From: Candidatus Desulfofervidaceae bacterium
Lineage (GTDB): Bacteria; Desulfobacterota; Desulfofervidia; Desulfofervidales; Desulfofervidaceae
NCBI GenBank assembly: GCA_021160485.1
Contig: JAGHCL010000132.1
Coordinates: 1 to 7,745 of the forward strand
Reading direction: 5' to 3'
Length of the DNA: 7,745 nt
Shown: positions 1 to 7,652 of the stretch, one piece after another
Layout: each line of letters begins with the position of its first letter
Position numbering within the stretch: position 1 is the stretch's first letter
Program-made: the position numbers and the translations under genes
The notes under the pieces: model-generated
Database searches by the model: none
What the model was told of the DNA's origin: nothing
What the model saw: the letters and a program-made list of their open reading frames with translations, nothing else

Positions 1-263
1 CGCGCCGCCAAATTCATCACAACATCAAAAGGCCCACCATTAGTAAACACTTCGCTTAAAGCGCTCTTATCGGCAATGTCCAAACGGCGAAACTGAAAAT
101 TCGCTTGCCCCTGCACGTGCTTCAGCCGCCACTCCTTTAACCGTATATCGTAGGCGTCATTTAGATCATCCAACCCAACAACCTTGTACCCTTGCTGTAA
201 TAGAAGCTCGCCAATCTTTGATCCAATGAACCCCGCACAACCGGTCAATAGAACTCTTTCCAT
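1..263 (-). CDS. NAD-dependent sugar-nucleotide epimerase, UDP-glucuronate 4-epimerase-like (5' part only)
   Basis: Partial gene: 87 N-terminal residues from ATG at 263, with the rest beyond the left edge. It opens MERVLLTGCAGFIGS, the Rossmann GxxGxxG nucleotide-binding motif (G8, G11, G14) of the extended short-chain dehydrogenase/reductase family. The segment GLDDLNDAYDIRLKEWRL (about residues 30-47) resembles the NDYYD.xLKxxRL stretch typical of UDP-glucuronate 4-epimerases, which convert UDP-glucuronate to UDP-galacturonate in the cytoplasm. The fragment ends at DVVMNLAA, the usual strand before the NAD-binding loop. The catalytic Ser/Thr and YxxxK lie outside, so substrate specificity is inferred from the N-terminal motif alone. 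The start is supported by GAGGAG seven bases upstream. The gene is separated from the preceding glycosyltransferase by a heptamer-repeat spacer. Other epimerases or dehydratases of the family remain possible. Confidence 0.85.
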   Translation of the reverse strand, partial: MERVLLTGCAGFIGSKIGELLLQQGYKVVGLDDLNDAYDIRLKEWRLKHVQGQANFQFRRLDIADKSALSEVFTNGGPFDVVMNLAA

Positions 264-499
264 CCTCTCACTCCTCGCCTCGCTCTTTAACCAATTACCA
301 TTCACGGCTTGTTACTCATTACTGCTCTTGTGGACTTTGGCACCTGCTGTCACCGTTTACGATTTACGATTCACGGCTTGCTGCTTCTCAATCCCCAATT
401 CTTGTCTTCTACACTCGTCACTCGTTACCCATCACGCATGACCGCTTCCCAACCATTTACTATTCACCATTTACTGCTTGTTATCCATCACCGCTTCCC
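264..499. repeat. Degenerate heptamer-repeat spacer
   Basis: The 224-bp spacer between two genes, plus the last bases of the glycosyltransferase gene, is built largely of diverged 7-bp units. On the plus strand many read like YATTTAC, NATTCAC, CGTTACC or CATCACG. The clearest in-phase run is 416-450, and 451-499 continues it. CAT(G/C)ACCGCTTCCC occurs at 437-450 and again at 486-499, exactly 49 bases (seven units) apart. ATTCACGGCTTG occurs at 300-311 and 369-380. No hairpin followed by a T run was found, so no terminator is called. Small open frames across the region are side effects of the low-complexity sequence. Confidence 0.8.
271..276 (-). promoter_or_regulatory. Ribosome binding site of the epimerase
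   Basis: GAGGAG on the minus strand, seven bases upstream of the ATG at 263. It fixes the start of the edge-truncated epimerase. Confidence 0.7.
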
Positions 500-1645
500 C
501 GCCAACAGCTCCTCATACAACTGCCGTGTCTTCTCCTGCATCGTCTCCACAGTCCATTGCTCACCGATGATCTTTCTTCCTTGCCTGCCCATAGCCATCG
601 CTCTTTCCATGCCTGACAATAAATACTCCACCTTCTCTACCAGGGCATCAACATCTTTCAATGGCACGATAAATCCATTTACTCCGTCCTGGACCACCTC
701 TTCGGCCCCCTCAACGTCAAAGGTAACAATGGGTTTTCCGACAGCGGCGGACTGTACTAGGACCTGAGGTAGTCCTTCCCACAGCGAAGTTAAAATGACG
801 ATGTCAAACGTCGCTATGACCTCCGCGATATCTTCTCTGTAGCCTGTGAAGATTATCGAATCCTCTAACCCATTCTGACGGACCAGTTCCTCCAACTTTG
901 CGCGATACCAGCCATCGCCGACGAAGAGCAGTTTGATGTTCGTATGATGCTGGATGAGCTCTCTTATTGCTGAAATAGCATACTTATGCCCCTTACGGGG
1001 CTCCAGCGAGGCAACCATACCGACAGCAAGTTCATCATCGGCCACTCCTAGTTCCCTGCGTTTTTTAATAACGGCTGGCTTGGGAAGGTCCCCTGCTTTA
1101 TAAAAAGCATTCAGATCCATCCCGCTATGAATCACCCTGTATTTAGATGGATCACCGATCTTGCGTTTAATGTATCTCTGCTTTAGGTCTTCTCCGACGG
1201 AGATGAAGCAATCGGTGAATCGCCCAGTGAATCTATCTAGAAAGAGATATATCTTGTCAAGAACAGGGTTTGGCGAAGTCATCGTACCGTGCAGCCCGTG
1301 AATGATTATTGGAACCCGGGCTATTCTGGCCGCGATACGGCCCAAAATACCTGCTTTGCCCGTATGCGTATGAACGATATCATAATTTCCGGACTTGATA
1401 AGACGATAGAGTCGAAACAGAGCCCCTAAATCAAGCAAAGGATTTGGATCTCGAACTAAAGAATCAATCTGGAGCACCTGACCATGCTCATAGTTTTCTA
1501 GTAGATCAAGTTGCGAGTCCCGGCCGATCGCCAAGTCAACATCGTAACGCTCCCGATCCAACCCCTGGATTGAGTAGTAAGTATTCCGCTCTGCCCCACC
1601 CCATTTGAGGAAGCGGGTGACAATATGGAGAACCGCTACCCGCAT
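488..1645 (-). CDS. Glycosyltransferase family 4 (GT-B fold)
   Basis: A 385-residue cytoplasmic or membrane-associated glycosyltransferase, probably moving a sugar from a nucleotide donor to a lipid-linked acceptor. The N-terminal acceptor half opens MRVAVLHIVTRFLKWGGAERN, with the GGAER loop at 16-20, and has VHTHTGKAG at 91-99. The C-terminal donor half has SLEPRKGH at 213-220, VGDG at 242-245 and SLWEGLPQVLVQ at 287-298. The usual E-x7-E donor motif is E290-x7-Q298, so the second acid is glutamine; related GTs with this variant exist, so it need not be inactive. ATG at 1645 was chosen because it gives the family's usual N-terminus. A GTG at 1711 would add 22 residues and overlap the upstream stop as GTGA. 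It is the last gene of the six-gene run, and its stop lies inside the heptamer spacer. Donor and acceptor cannot be read from sequence. Confidence 0.9.
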   Translation of the reverse strand: MRVAVLHIVTRFLKWGGAERNTYYSIQGLDRERYDVDLAIGRDSQLDLLENYEHGQVLQIDSLVRDPNPLLDLGALFRLYRLIKSGNYDIVHTHTGKAGILGRIAARIARVPIIIHGLHGTMTSPNPVLDKIYLFLDRFTGRFTDCFISVGEDLKQRYIKRKIGDPSKYRVIHSGMDLNAFYKAGDLPKPAVIKKRRELGVADDELAVGMVASLEPRKGHKYAISAIRELIQHHTNIKLLFVGDGWYRAKLEELVRQNGLEDSIIFTGYREDIAEVIATFDIVILTSLWEGLPQVLVQSAAVGKPIVTFDVEGAEEVVQDGVNGFIVPLKDVDALVEKVEYLLSGMERAMAMGRQGRKIIGEQWTVETMQEKTRQLYEELLAGKR

Positions 1646-1664
1646 GTTGCCTATCGGTGAATCG

Positions 1665-1670
1665 CCTCCT
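1665..1670 (-). promoter_or_regulatory. Strong Shine-Dalgarno-like site at unusual distance
   Basis: Perfect AGGAGG on the minus strand, but 19 bases from the ATG at 1645 and within the reading frame if the GTG at 1711 is used. The only in-frame codon at normal spacing is an ATA at 1654. It may drive the ATG start poorly, be chance, or mark an unconventional start. Confidence 0.35.
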
Positions 1671-1707
1671 GCATTTTGTGCGGCCTCTGAAACATTAAGT
1701 TGGTATC

Positions 1708-2856
1708 TCACGATAGCAGAAGCGCTCGGTAACGCTGAGCAATGCGTTCTACAGAGAAGTCCTTGGCTCTCTCCCAGCCTTTCTGTGCGAGTCGGTCTCG
1801 TAGTCCAACATCACGAAGCAAGCGGAGCATGGCGGAAGAAAGAGCCTCCTCATCGCCAACCGGCACGAGCAAGCCATCGGCTCCATTTTCCAGGATCTCT
1901 CTCGGCCCACTCTCACAATCAAAGCTTACCACAGGCACCCTGCACGCCATTGCCTCCACCAGCACAATGCCAAACCCTTCCCAAAGAGAAGATAGAGCGA
2001 AGATCCGCGCCTTCTTCATGTACTTGTAAGGGTTTTCCTGCCACCCCAAGAAAGCCACGTCTTCGTTTAAGCCAAGGGCGGCAACCAGCTGTTCCAATGT
2101 TCTTCTGCGTTCACCATCCCCTAAGATAACCAAACGACAAACCATTTCCCTTCTAGTCTTGGCAAAAGCGCGGATGAGTCGTTCTTGGCCCTTAGCTCGT
2201 GTCAACCTACCAGCTGTGAGGATAATTGGCGTCTCTTCTTTGAACCACGAGTGCTCAACAGGTTCGCGAGACAAGCGCTCAATTCGACTGATATCGCATG
2301 GATCGTGAATGACCTGGATCCTATCCTCTTCAATGCCGAATCTTGTAGCTAATGCACTCTTGACCCCGCTGGATACAGCAACTACCGTACTGGCGCGAGC
2401 ATACAACACCCTCAAAAGGAATTTGGTAACCGCATTCCGAAGTCCACCCACGTGATAACTGCGTTCTGGGTTTGTGTGCTCGGAAATGAACACACGCGAC
2501 GGTGACCCAAAAAGCTTAGCGAGCACATTCACAAAATTGCTTCTTTCAAGGAAACTGAGCGTAATGGAGAGATTGTGCTCCACTGCAAGTTCTTTGAGGC
2601 GTTTCGCCCCCATAAACAAGTGCATGAATTTCTGTAGCGAAGAATTAAGATGAGAGGCAAACCGCACAACTTTCACTGTCTCAGGGAGAGGATACACCAC
2701 ATGGTCCTCTAAAAGCACCAGCACAATTTCTAGACTTCCATCATCCACAAACTGCTCCAGGAGCAGTTGGACTACTCTTTCTGCCCCTCCTCCCACCATA
2801 GAGTTCACAAGAAAAGCCACCCGTCTCTTCGCAGGAGCTAAGCTACTCTGAGTCAT
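1708..2856 (-). CDS. Glycosyltransferase family 4 (GT-B fold)
   Basis: A 382-residue glycosyltransferase with a complete GT4 layout. The N-terminal half begins RRVAFLVNSMVGGGAERV (residues 11-28), whose glycine-rich loop contacts substrate in this family. The C-terminal half carries AGRLTRAKGQ, LGDGERR and SLWEGFGIVLVEA, which keeps both glutamates of the E-x7-E donor-binding motif, followed by PVVSFDCESGPREIL. The pattern resembles N-acetylhexosamine or hexose transferases of O-antigen and capsule loci, but the sugar cannot be assigned. ATG at 2856 overlaps the TGA of the upstream polymerase as ATGA and is preceded by GGGGGAG, so translation is probably coupled. An in-frame extension to 2982 exists, but it lies entirely within the polymerase gene and adds non-family residues. 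Unlike the next gene, its catalytic motifs look fully conserved. Confidence 0.92.
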   Translation of the reverse strand: MTQSSLAPAKRRVAFLVNSMVGGGAERVVQLLLEQFVDDGSLEIVLVLLEDHVVYPLPETVKVVRFASHLNSSLQKFMHLFMGAKRLKELAVEHNLSITLSFLERSNFVNVLAKLFGSPSRVFISEHTNPERSYHVGGLRNAVTKFLLRVLYARASTVVAVSSGVKSALATRFGIEEDRIQVIHDPCDISRIERLSREPVEHSWFKEETPIILTAGRLTRAKGQERLIRAFAKTRREMVCRLVILGDGERRRTLEQLVAALGLNEDVAFLGWQENPYKYMKKARIFALSSLWEGFGIVLVEAMACRVPVVSFDCESGPREILENGADGLLVPVGDEEALSSAMLRLLRDVGLRDRLAQKGWERAKDFSVERIAQRYRALLLS

Positions 2857-4040
2857 GCGCTCCCCCGAGAAACGATGGTGTACGCGCTCAGTACAAATCC
2901 AAATAGAATAGCCAGATTGAAACGAGCATCGCCCGACAGTGGAGTGAATACTAACCCCACCACTTGAAGGAGAACAATCCAAGACAGTGCCTCCATGTAT
3001 CTATGTGGTTGCAAGTCCCTGGTTTTCCGCACTATGTTGTTCGCCAGCATGAGAATCATTGCTAGCACAGCTGCGAAGATAAGAAAGAAGAACAACCCCT
3101 CCTGGCTCCAGACCTGAAGATACGCATTGTGTACAACCAGATTCACGTGTGACTGGTCATAAACATACGAACTCGCACTCCACTCTCGATAGAAAGCGCC
3201 AGGACCTATTCCTACAAAGGGGACCTCCGAAATCTTGTCCAAGGAAAACTGCACCAGCCGTGCTCTCTCAACATTGCTCGCCGTAGGTCGCGTCAAGTCC
3301 GCAAGAGAAAGTAGTCTTCCTGCTGACGTGTACACAACTAGCAGACCCGCAGCCATCGCTACTGACAGGTATAGAAAACGACGACGATGCCACAGAGGAG
3401 TCCGCAGCTTCTGTGCGCCGACACCTACAAATCCGATGAAAAGTCCCAGAAGCGTACTTCTGGAAGAGATGAACATCGCCATAGCGGCAATAGCGCCTGC
3501 ACCAGTAAGCATAACGAAAAAACCTTCGGAGAAACAACTAAACACAACAAACACTCTCACGAGGGGTGGCAAGGACAGCTTGAGAGCCGTAGCTGTAAGT
3601 GAGCCTTGTAACCACATCAATGTATTATACGCAAACTTCAGAAGTCCTAGAAGAGGCATGTACAGAAAAAACGCGAGGAACAAGGTTTCCCATCTTTCCC
3701 AAGTGCGAATCGTTAGTATAAACAGGAGGCTCATCGTAAGGATCTCTCCGTATTTGAGAGCAATTCGGAGACCACTGAAGTCAAGACGGAATTCAACCTG
3801 TAAACATATGATAAGCACAAGCAAGGCTAGCAGAAAAAGTACACCACCAATCTGCCGAGGGAAGCCGATCGTAAGAGGATTCCGCCTTAAAAGCAAGACG
3901 AACAGACCGATAAGGATAACCAGTTCAAACGCTGTGATGTTATAATGTGAGGAAAGGCTGAAATCCAACAGCGTAAAACACGACGCGATGAGCAGCGCAT
4001 AAACATGTTTCTTACCGTTTCTTGTCATTGTAAGCCGCAC
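2853..4040 (-). CDS. O-antigen ligase/polymerase family membrane protein (Wzy-like)
   Basis: An integral membrane protein of 395 residues with roughly eleven hydrophobic segments. Hydrophobic helices fall at about 13-30, 35-51, 63-82, 95-112 and 119-138, two or three lie between 160 and 210, one at 222-240, and three follow residue 316. A long soluble loop (about 241-315) holds the Wzy_C/O-antigen-ligase signature: SNVERARL (255-262), PFVGIGPG (274-281) and HNAYLQVWSQEG (304-315). Such proteins polymerise lipid-linked repeat units (Wzy) or ligate glycan to a lipid or protein acceptor (WaaL-like) on the outer face of the inner membrane. Sequence alone does not separate these roles; among glycosyltransferases, polymerase is the likelier one. 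GTG at 4040 is preferred because AGGAG lies eight bases upstream. ATG at 4070 and ATG at 4028 are alternatives. The gene overlaps its upstream neighbour by 29 bases and its downstream one as ATGA. Confidence 0.88.
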   Translation of the reverse strand: MRLTMTRNGKKHVYALLIASCFTLLDFSLSSHYNITAFELVILIGLFVLLLRRNPLTIGFPRQIGGVLFLLALLVLIICLQVEFRLDFSGLRIALKYGEILTMSLLFILTIRTWERWETLFLAFFLYMPLLGLLKFAYNTLMWLQGSLTATALKLSLPPLVRVFVVFSCFSEGFFVMLTGAGAIAAMAMFISSRSTLLGLFIGFVGVGAQKLRTPLWHRRRFLYLSVAMAAGLLVVYTSAGRLLSLADLTRPTASNVERARLVQFSLDKISEVPFVGIGPGAFYREWSASSYVYDQSHVNLVVHNAYLQVWSQEGLFFFLIFAAVLAMILMLANNIVRKTRDLQPHRYMEALSWIVLLQVVGLVFTPLSGDARFNLAILFGFVLSAYTIVSRGSA

Positions 4041-4842
4041 GGATTGTTCTCCTATATAAATCGCTGGCAATAGACACCCAGTTTCTGGGATACAGTTGAA
4101 AAACGTAGTAAAGGCCCCAGAAAAACCACCCGAAGGACTCCGAAACCTTCAATTTGGATGCGTAAAGTGCTGCGATCTCAGCTGATTCTCCCATGACGTT
4201 AACCCGACTAGAGAGAGCTCCCTCATGACGCCTGAATGCTGTTAGCTCCCTGTTTACTTGGCAGATTTGATATCGAGAGGCGAGGCGTAGTGCATATTCA
4301 TAGTCGGCGGCATAGTTGTATTTCGTATCGAAGAAGCCTATTGAGTGAAGTACTTCCTGGCTAAGGAACGTGGAAGGTTGTGGCAATATTGAACTCGTTC
4401 TCATCTTCACTAGCCCTGTTGTCGAAATAGCGGGCAAGTAATTCGTGCGCAACTTTCTGCCTTCTTCATCGATAACCCTGCATAACCCTACAAGAACTTT
4501 GCAGCCGGGATTATTCCGGAAATAGTCCGCCACGAAATCTAACGCGCCATCTAGATAAAAATCATCACTGTTAAGGCATGCCCATATATCCCCCGTTGCG
4601 CTCTTCAACCCTTTATTAATAGCATCATACATGTTTCGATCTCGCCCTGACAAGAACCGTATATTTACTCCCTCTGCCTTCTTATAAGACTCAATAATCG
4701 CTGCTGTGCCATCGGTAGACCCCCCATCAATCATGATATGCTCTACCTCAAAATCACCTACCTGCGAATGCACGCTCTGAAGATGCTTGAGAATGTACGT
4801 CGCTGCGTTAAGTACAGGAGTGACAACCGAAATTTTTACCAT
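4012..4842 (-). CDS. Glycosyltransferase family 2 (GT-A fold)
   Basis: A 276-residue inverting GT2-type glycosyltransferase. It opens MVKISVVTPVLNAA, the standard first strand of the nucleotide-binding domain. It then has IMIDGGSTDGT (36-46), R67-D68 followed by NMYDAINKG (70-78), and CLNSDDFY (89-96), where NSDD fits the DXD-like metal/nucleotide site. This RDxNMYDAINKGL pattern is common in GT2 enzymes of colanic-acid and capsule clusters (WcaE-like), whose donors vary, so the sugar is not assigned. The C-terminal region FGWFFWGLYYVFQLYPRNW is aromatic and may contact the membrane. ATG at 4842 has AGAGGAA eight bases upstream. A TTG at 4863 would only add seven non-family residues. The gene follows the FemAB-like gene by 36 bases and overlaps the polymerase gene, consistent with one transcript. 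Confidence 0.92.
   Translation of the reverse strand: MVKISVVTPVLNAATYILKHLQSVHSQVGDFEVEHIMIDGGSTDGTAAIIESYKKAEGVNIRFLSGRDRNMYDAINKGLKSATGDIWACLNSDDFYLDGALDFVADYFRNNPGCKVLVGLCRVIDEEGRKLRTNYLPAISTTGLVKMRTSSILPQPSTFLSQEVLHSIGFFDTKYNYAADYEYALRLASRYQICQVNRELTAFRRHEGALSSRVNVMGESAEIAALYASKLKVSESFGWFFWGLYYVFQLYPRNWVSIASDLYRRTIRAAYNDKKR
4049..4053 (-). promoter_or_regulatory. Ribosome binding site deciding the polymerase start
   Basis: AGGAG on the minus strand, eight bases before the GTG at 4040. It lies too far (20 bases) from ATG 4028 and inside the frame of ATG 4070. It sits within the 3' end of the upstream glycosyltransferase gene. Confidence 0.55.
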
Positions 4843-4850
4843 TCCGTCCG

Positions 4851-4857
4851 TTCCTCT
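4851..4857 (-). promoter_or_regulatory. Ribosome binding site of the GT2 gene
   Basis: AGAGGAA on the minus strand, eight bases upstream of ATG 4842. It supports that start over the TTG at 4863. Confidence 0.55.
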
Positions 4858-4878
4858 CGACAAAGGTTATGTAAGTAG

Positions 4879-5613
4879 CTAAGGCTGCCAGACATGAAGG
4901 CGTTGGGCTAGCCTAAGATAAGGATTGTTGACTACCAAGTAGTGGTATTCTGTAGTCAGCTCACCGTTGAAACTCAGCTTGAATCGAGCCACCCCGTACG
5001 CAGGAGATGCCCGGTTCAAATCAACTCCTCCTAAGTCGTACAACGCTACTCCTCTCCTTTTATAGTGCTTGATTTCCTGCCAATGGAGCCAGCGATTCGC
5101 AGCGCCCACACTGCTCCTATAGCCTTCCGAAAACCGCCTAGAAGCTCCCCATAAGTAACGGGTTCTGTAAATGCCATCGACCAAGTGGAAATGTCCGCAG
5201 ATTACATCTCCTTGGAGGCTTGCAGTCCATAAGTCCCCATGTTCTAGAAGCTCTTGATATCTTCCTCTCGATACTGGCTTCGCATAGCCTTTGATTTCCA
5301 TTTGCTGCTTCAGGAGTTCGTAGAACTCATCATAATGCTGGTTGATCTCTACTTGAAATCCAAATTTCTCTCCCCTCCTTATCTCATATCTGCAGGACTT
5401 AGCCTCCAGGTTGTGCCAGAGTTCCTCCTCTTTTTTACGGAGATCAATGATGGTCGTTGTAAACTCGGACTTCACGATGTCGGGGCTGACGCTATGGTCC
5501 TCCAGGCATTGCCTAAGGATCAAGATATCAGTAGAAGCGTCTGTGCGAAAGGTCTCGCTAAACCAGATCTCCTTTATGCTCCAAATGAGTTTTCGCCGAT
5601 TGATCGTTATCAT
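4879..5613 (-). CDS. FemAB/GNAT-like acyl- or aminoacyl-transferase
   Basis: A 244-residue protein recognised by FemAB/GNAT-type features. These are TTTIIDLRKKEEELWHNL (52-69) leading to YEIRRGEKFGFQVEI (76-90), which matches the family's T..iDL...eel...l...R..irka...G..v pattern. A GNAT-like half follows, with WTASLQGDVICGHFHLV (129-145) and YLWGASRR (153-160), and then ALYDLGGVD (190-198) and GVARFKLSFNGEL (207-219), the diagnostic end of the fold. Family members transfer amino acids or acyl groups to amino groups; those in polysaccharide clusters probably acylate an amino sugar. At 244 residues it is shorter than two-domain FemX-type enzymes (usually above 300), so one lobe may be reduced. 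Its ATG overlaps the deacetylase stop as ATGA. Acyl donor and acceptor are unknown. Confidence 0.8.
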   Translation of the reverse strand: MITINRRKLIWSIKEIWFSETFRTDASTDILILRQCLEDHSVSPDIVKSEFTTTIIDLRKKEEELWHNLEAKSCRYEIRRGEKFGFQVEINQHYDEFYELLKQQMEIKGYAKPVSRGRYQELLEHGDLWTASLQGDVICGHFHLVDGIYRTRYLWGASRRFSEGYRSSVGAANRWLHWQEIKHYKRRGVALYDLGGVDLNRASPAYGVARFKLSFNGELTTEYHYLVVNNPYLRLAQRLHVWQP

Positions 5614-6377
5614 GCGGAACGGCCTTTTGCCTTTCTATGTTGTCTCATACGAGTATAGAATACGCATTTGAACGCCAAATCGCCAGCTGCCCGTCCAGCT
5701 TGAGCTGCAGCACCCAGACGTAATGTTTGAGCCATTTCAAGCCCTTCCCGGAAAGAGATGATCTTGTTCGCCTGGATAAACTTTTGCATCGTCTGCAAGT
5801 GCTGAAGCCCCAGGTGATTAAGGTGAACACAGATAGTGGCAAGTCCAATGGGAAGCTTTCTAAAGGACCACAGCTGCTGTGGTATCCACGTCAGCCCAAA
5901 CCGCATAAAGGGGAACAAGGAGATACCATCGCTTATGTTAGTAAACCCTAAATCTCTCAACGCTTTGCAGGTATTCTCGTCGAAAGAATGCGCAGGTGCA
6001 ATCCATGTCTTCGACGACAGGCCATGAGATTGCAGCAACGCCTGCCCTTCGGAAATCATAAGTCGTTGACGCTCGTAGCTCAAGCCAGCAAACTCACTCA
6101 CCTCGCTAAGCTTCAGAAGCCCGGCGTCGTTCTGCAGGAGGAGATGGTGTAGACCATGCTGTCCTATGTGCCAGCCTTCGCTCTGAAGCTGTCGGAGTTC
6201 CTCCCAAACACCGTCCCTATAACGATCGACCATCAATGCTCTGTCGCGGTTATCTGGAACTACTGCTAAGATAGGTTGAACATTATGCGAGACAAGTAAG
6301 TCACGAACGTAGCAGAAAGACGTGTAGTTCATAGTCGGACATATGTCATCAAGCCTAATAATGTAGCGCGCGCTCAC
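5610..6377 (-). CDS. Polysaccharide deacetylase-like protein (DUF2334 type)
   Basis: A 255-residue protein of the carbohydrate-esterase-4/DUF2334 (NodB-related) group. It begins YIIRLDDICPTMN (5-17), with the Asp pair D10-D11 that would supply the catalytic base and a metal ligand. It continues with PILAVVPDNRD (35-45), GWHIGQHGLHH (68-78), holding the metal-binding H74 and H78, and APAHSFD (127-133) before DLGFTNISDG. These match a metal-dependent de-N-acetylase; no signal peptide is visible, so it probably acts in the cytoplasm on a sugar nucleotide or lipid-linked sugar. The GTG start at 6377 is the only plausible one, because a TGA lies in frame two codons upstream. TAGGAG lies 13 bases upstream, rather far. 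The basic C-terminal tail (MRQHRKAKGRSA) is not part of the fold. It heads the six-gene run and overlaps the FemAB-like gene as ATGA. Confidence 0.85.
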   Translation of the reverse strand: MSARYIIRLDDICPTMNYTSFCYVRDLLVSHNVQPILAVVPDNRDRALMVDRYRDGVWEELRQLQSEGWHIGQHGLHHLLLQNDAGLLKLSEVSEFAGLSYERQRLMISEGQALLQSHGLSSKTWIAPAHSFDENTCKALRDLGFTNISDGISLFPFMRFGLTWIPQQLWSFRKLPIGLATICVHLNHLGLQHLQTMQKFIQANKIISFREGLEMAQTLRLGAAAQAGRAAGDLAFKCVFYTRMRQHRKAKGRSA

Positions 6378-6585
6378 AGCTCAAATCACGCTCCTAGCTT
6401 GCCTCTGGAGGCTAATCTTTAGCAACAAGAAGCGGGACCTTATTTGTCTCATGTTCGCACCTCTTCACTTCAGAACTTCTCGGCTGATGATACATTACTG
6501 TTTCTTATGTTTCTCAGGAACTTAATTGCATGCATAAAGAGAAAGTTCTGGCCGTGTTTTAGCATTGGTGGAAATGAACAAAACC

Positions 6586-7561
<976 letters not shown>

Positions 7562-7563
7562 TT

Positions 7564-7568
7564 CCTCC
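7564..7568 (-). promoter_or_regulatory. Ribosome binding site of fcl
   Basis: GGAGG on the minus strand, nine bases upstream of ATG 7554, immediately upstream of the heptamer block. It shows that the repeat-encoded ATG is probably the real start. Confidence 0.65.
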
Positions 7569-7579
7569 ACAGTTGCCGG

Positions 7580-7642
7580 TAATGAGTAATGTGTGATGCG
7601 TGATCAGTAACAAGTGATCAGTGATGAGTAAGTTGTACTGAA
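7580..7642. repeat. TRATNAG-type heptamer array upstream of fcl
   Basis: Eight consecutive in-phase 7-bp units at 7580-7635 (variants such as TAATGAG, TAATGTG, TGATGCG, TGATCAG, TAACAAG), with a decayed ninth to 7642. Read on the minus strand it resembles the left-hand spacer: TTACTCATTA and ATCACGCAT occur in both, in opposite orientations. The array fills most of the gap between the upstream gene fragment and the fcl ribosome binding site. No promoter was recognised in it. Confidence 0.85.
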
Positions 7643-7652
7643 TAAGCATTTG

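Noticed and set aside
416..499. Considered as a CRISPR array
   Set aside because: Repeats are contiguous degenerate 7-mers with no 25-40 bp conserved repeats or unique spacers, and no cas genes are present.
184..767. Plus-strand open frames of 85 and 152 residues over the left spacer
   Set aside because: They arise from the heptamer repeats (Thr/His/Leu-rich) and the antisense of flanking genes.
1605..2129. 174-residue plus-strand open frame antisense to two glycosyltransferases
   Set aside because: Covered by two GT4 genes with clear motifs; composition is low-complexity and no domain is visible.
3235..3945. 236-residue plus-strand open frame antisense to the polymerase
   Set aside because: Lies wholly inside the well-supported minus-strand polymerase gene, is rich in Arg/Ser/Lys with no recognisable motif, and has no supporting context.
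6401..6412. Palindrome GCCTCTGGAGGC considered as a terminator
   Set aside because: The loop is too short and there is no T run on either strand.
6378..6585. Possible promoter, or an 8-bp inverted repeat (CAGAACTT at 6471-6478 with AAGTTCTG at 6543-6550), in the gap before the operon
   Set aside because: The best -35/-10 pair found (TTCCTG, 17 bases, TAATGT at 6520-6492) is a poor match, and an 8-bp repeat 64 bases apart can be chance. A promoter here is plausible from layout but not shown.
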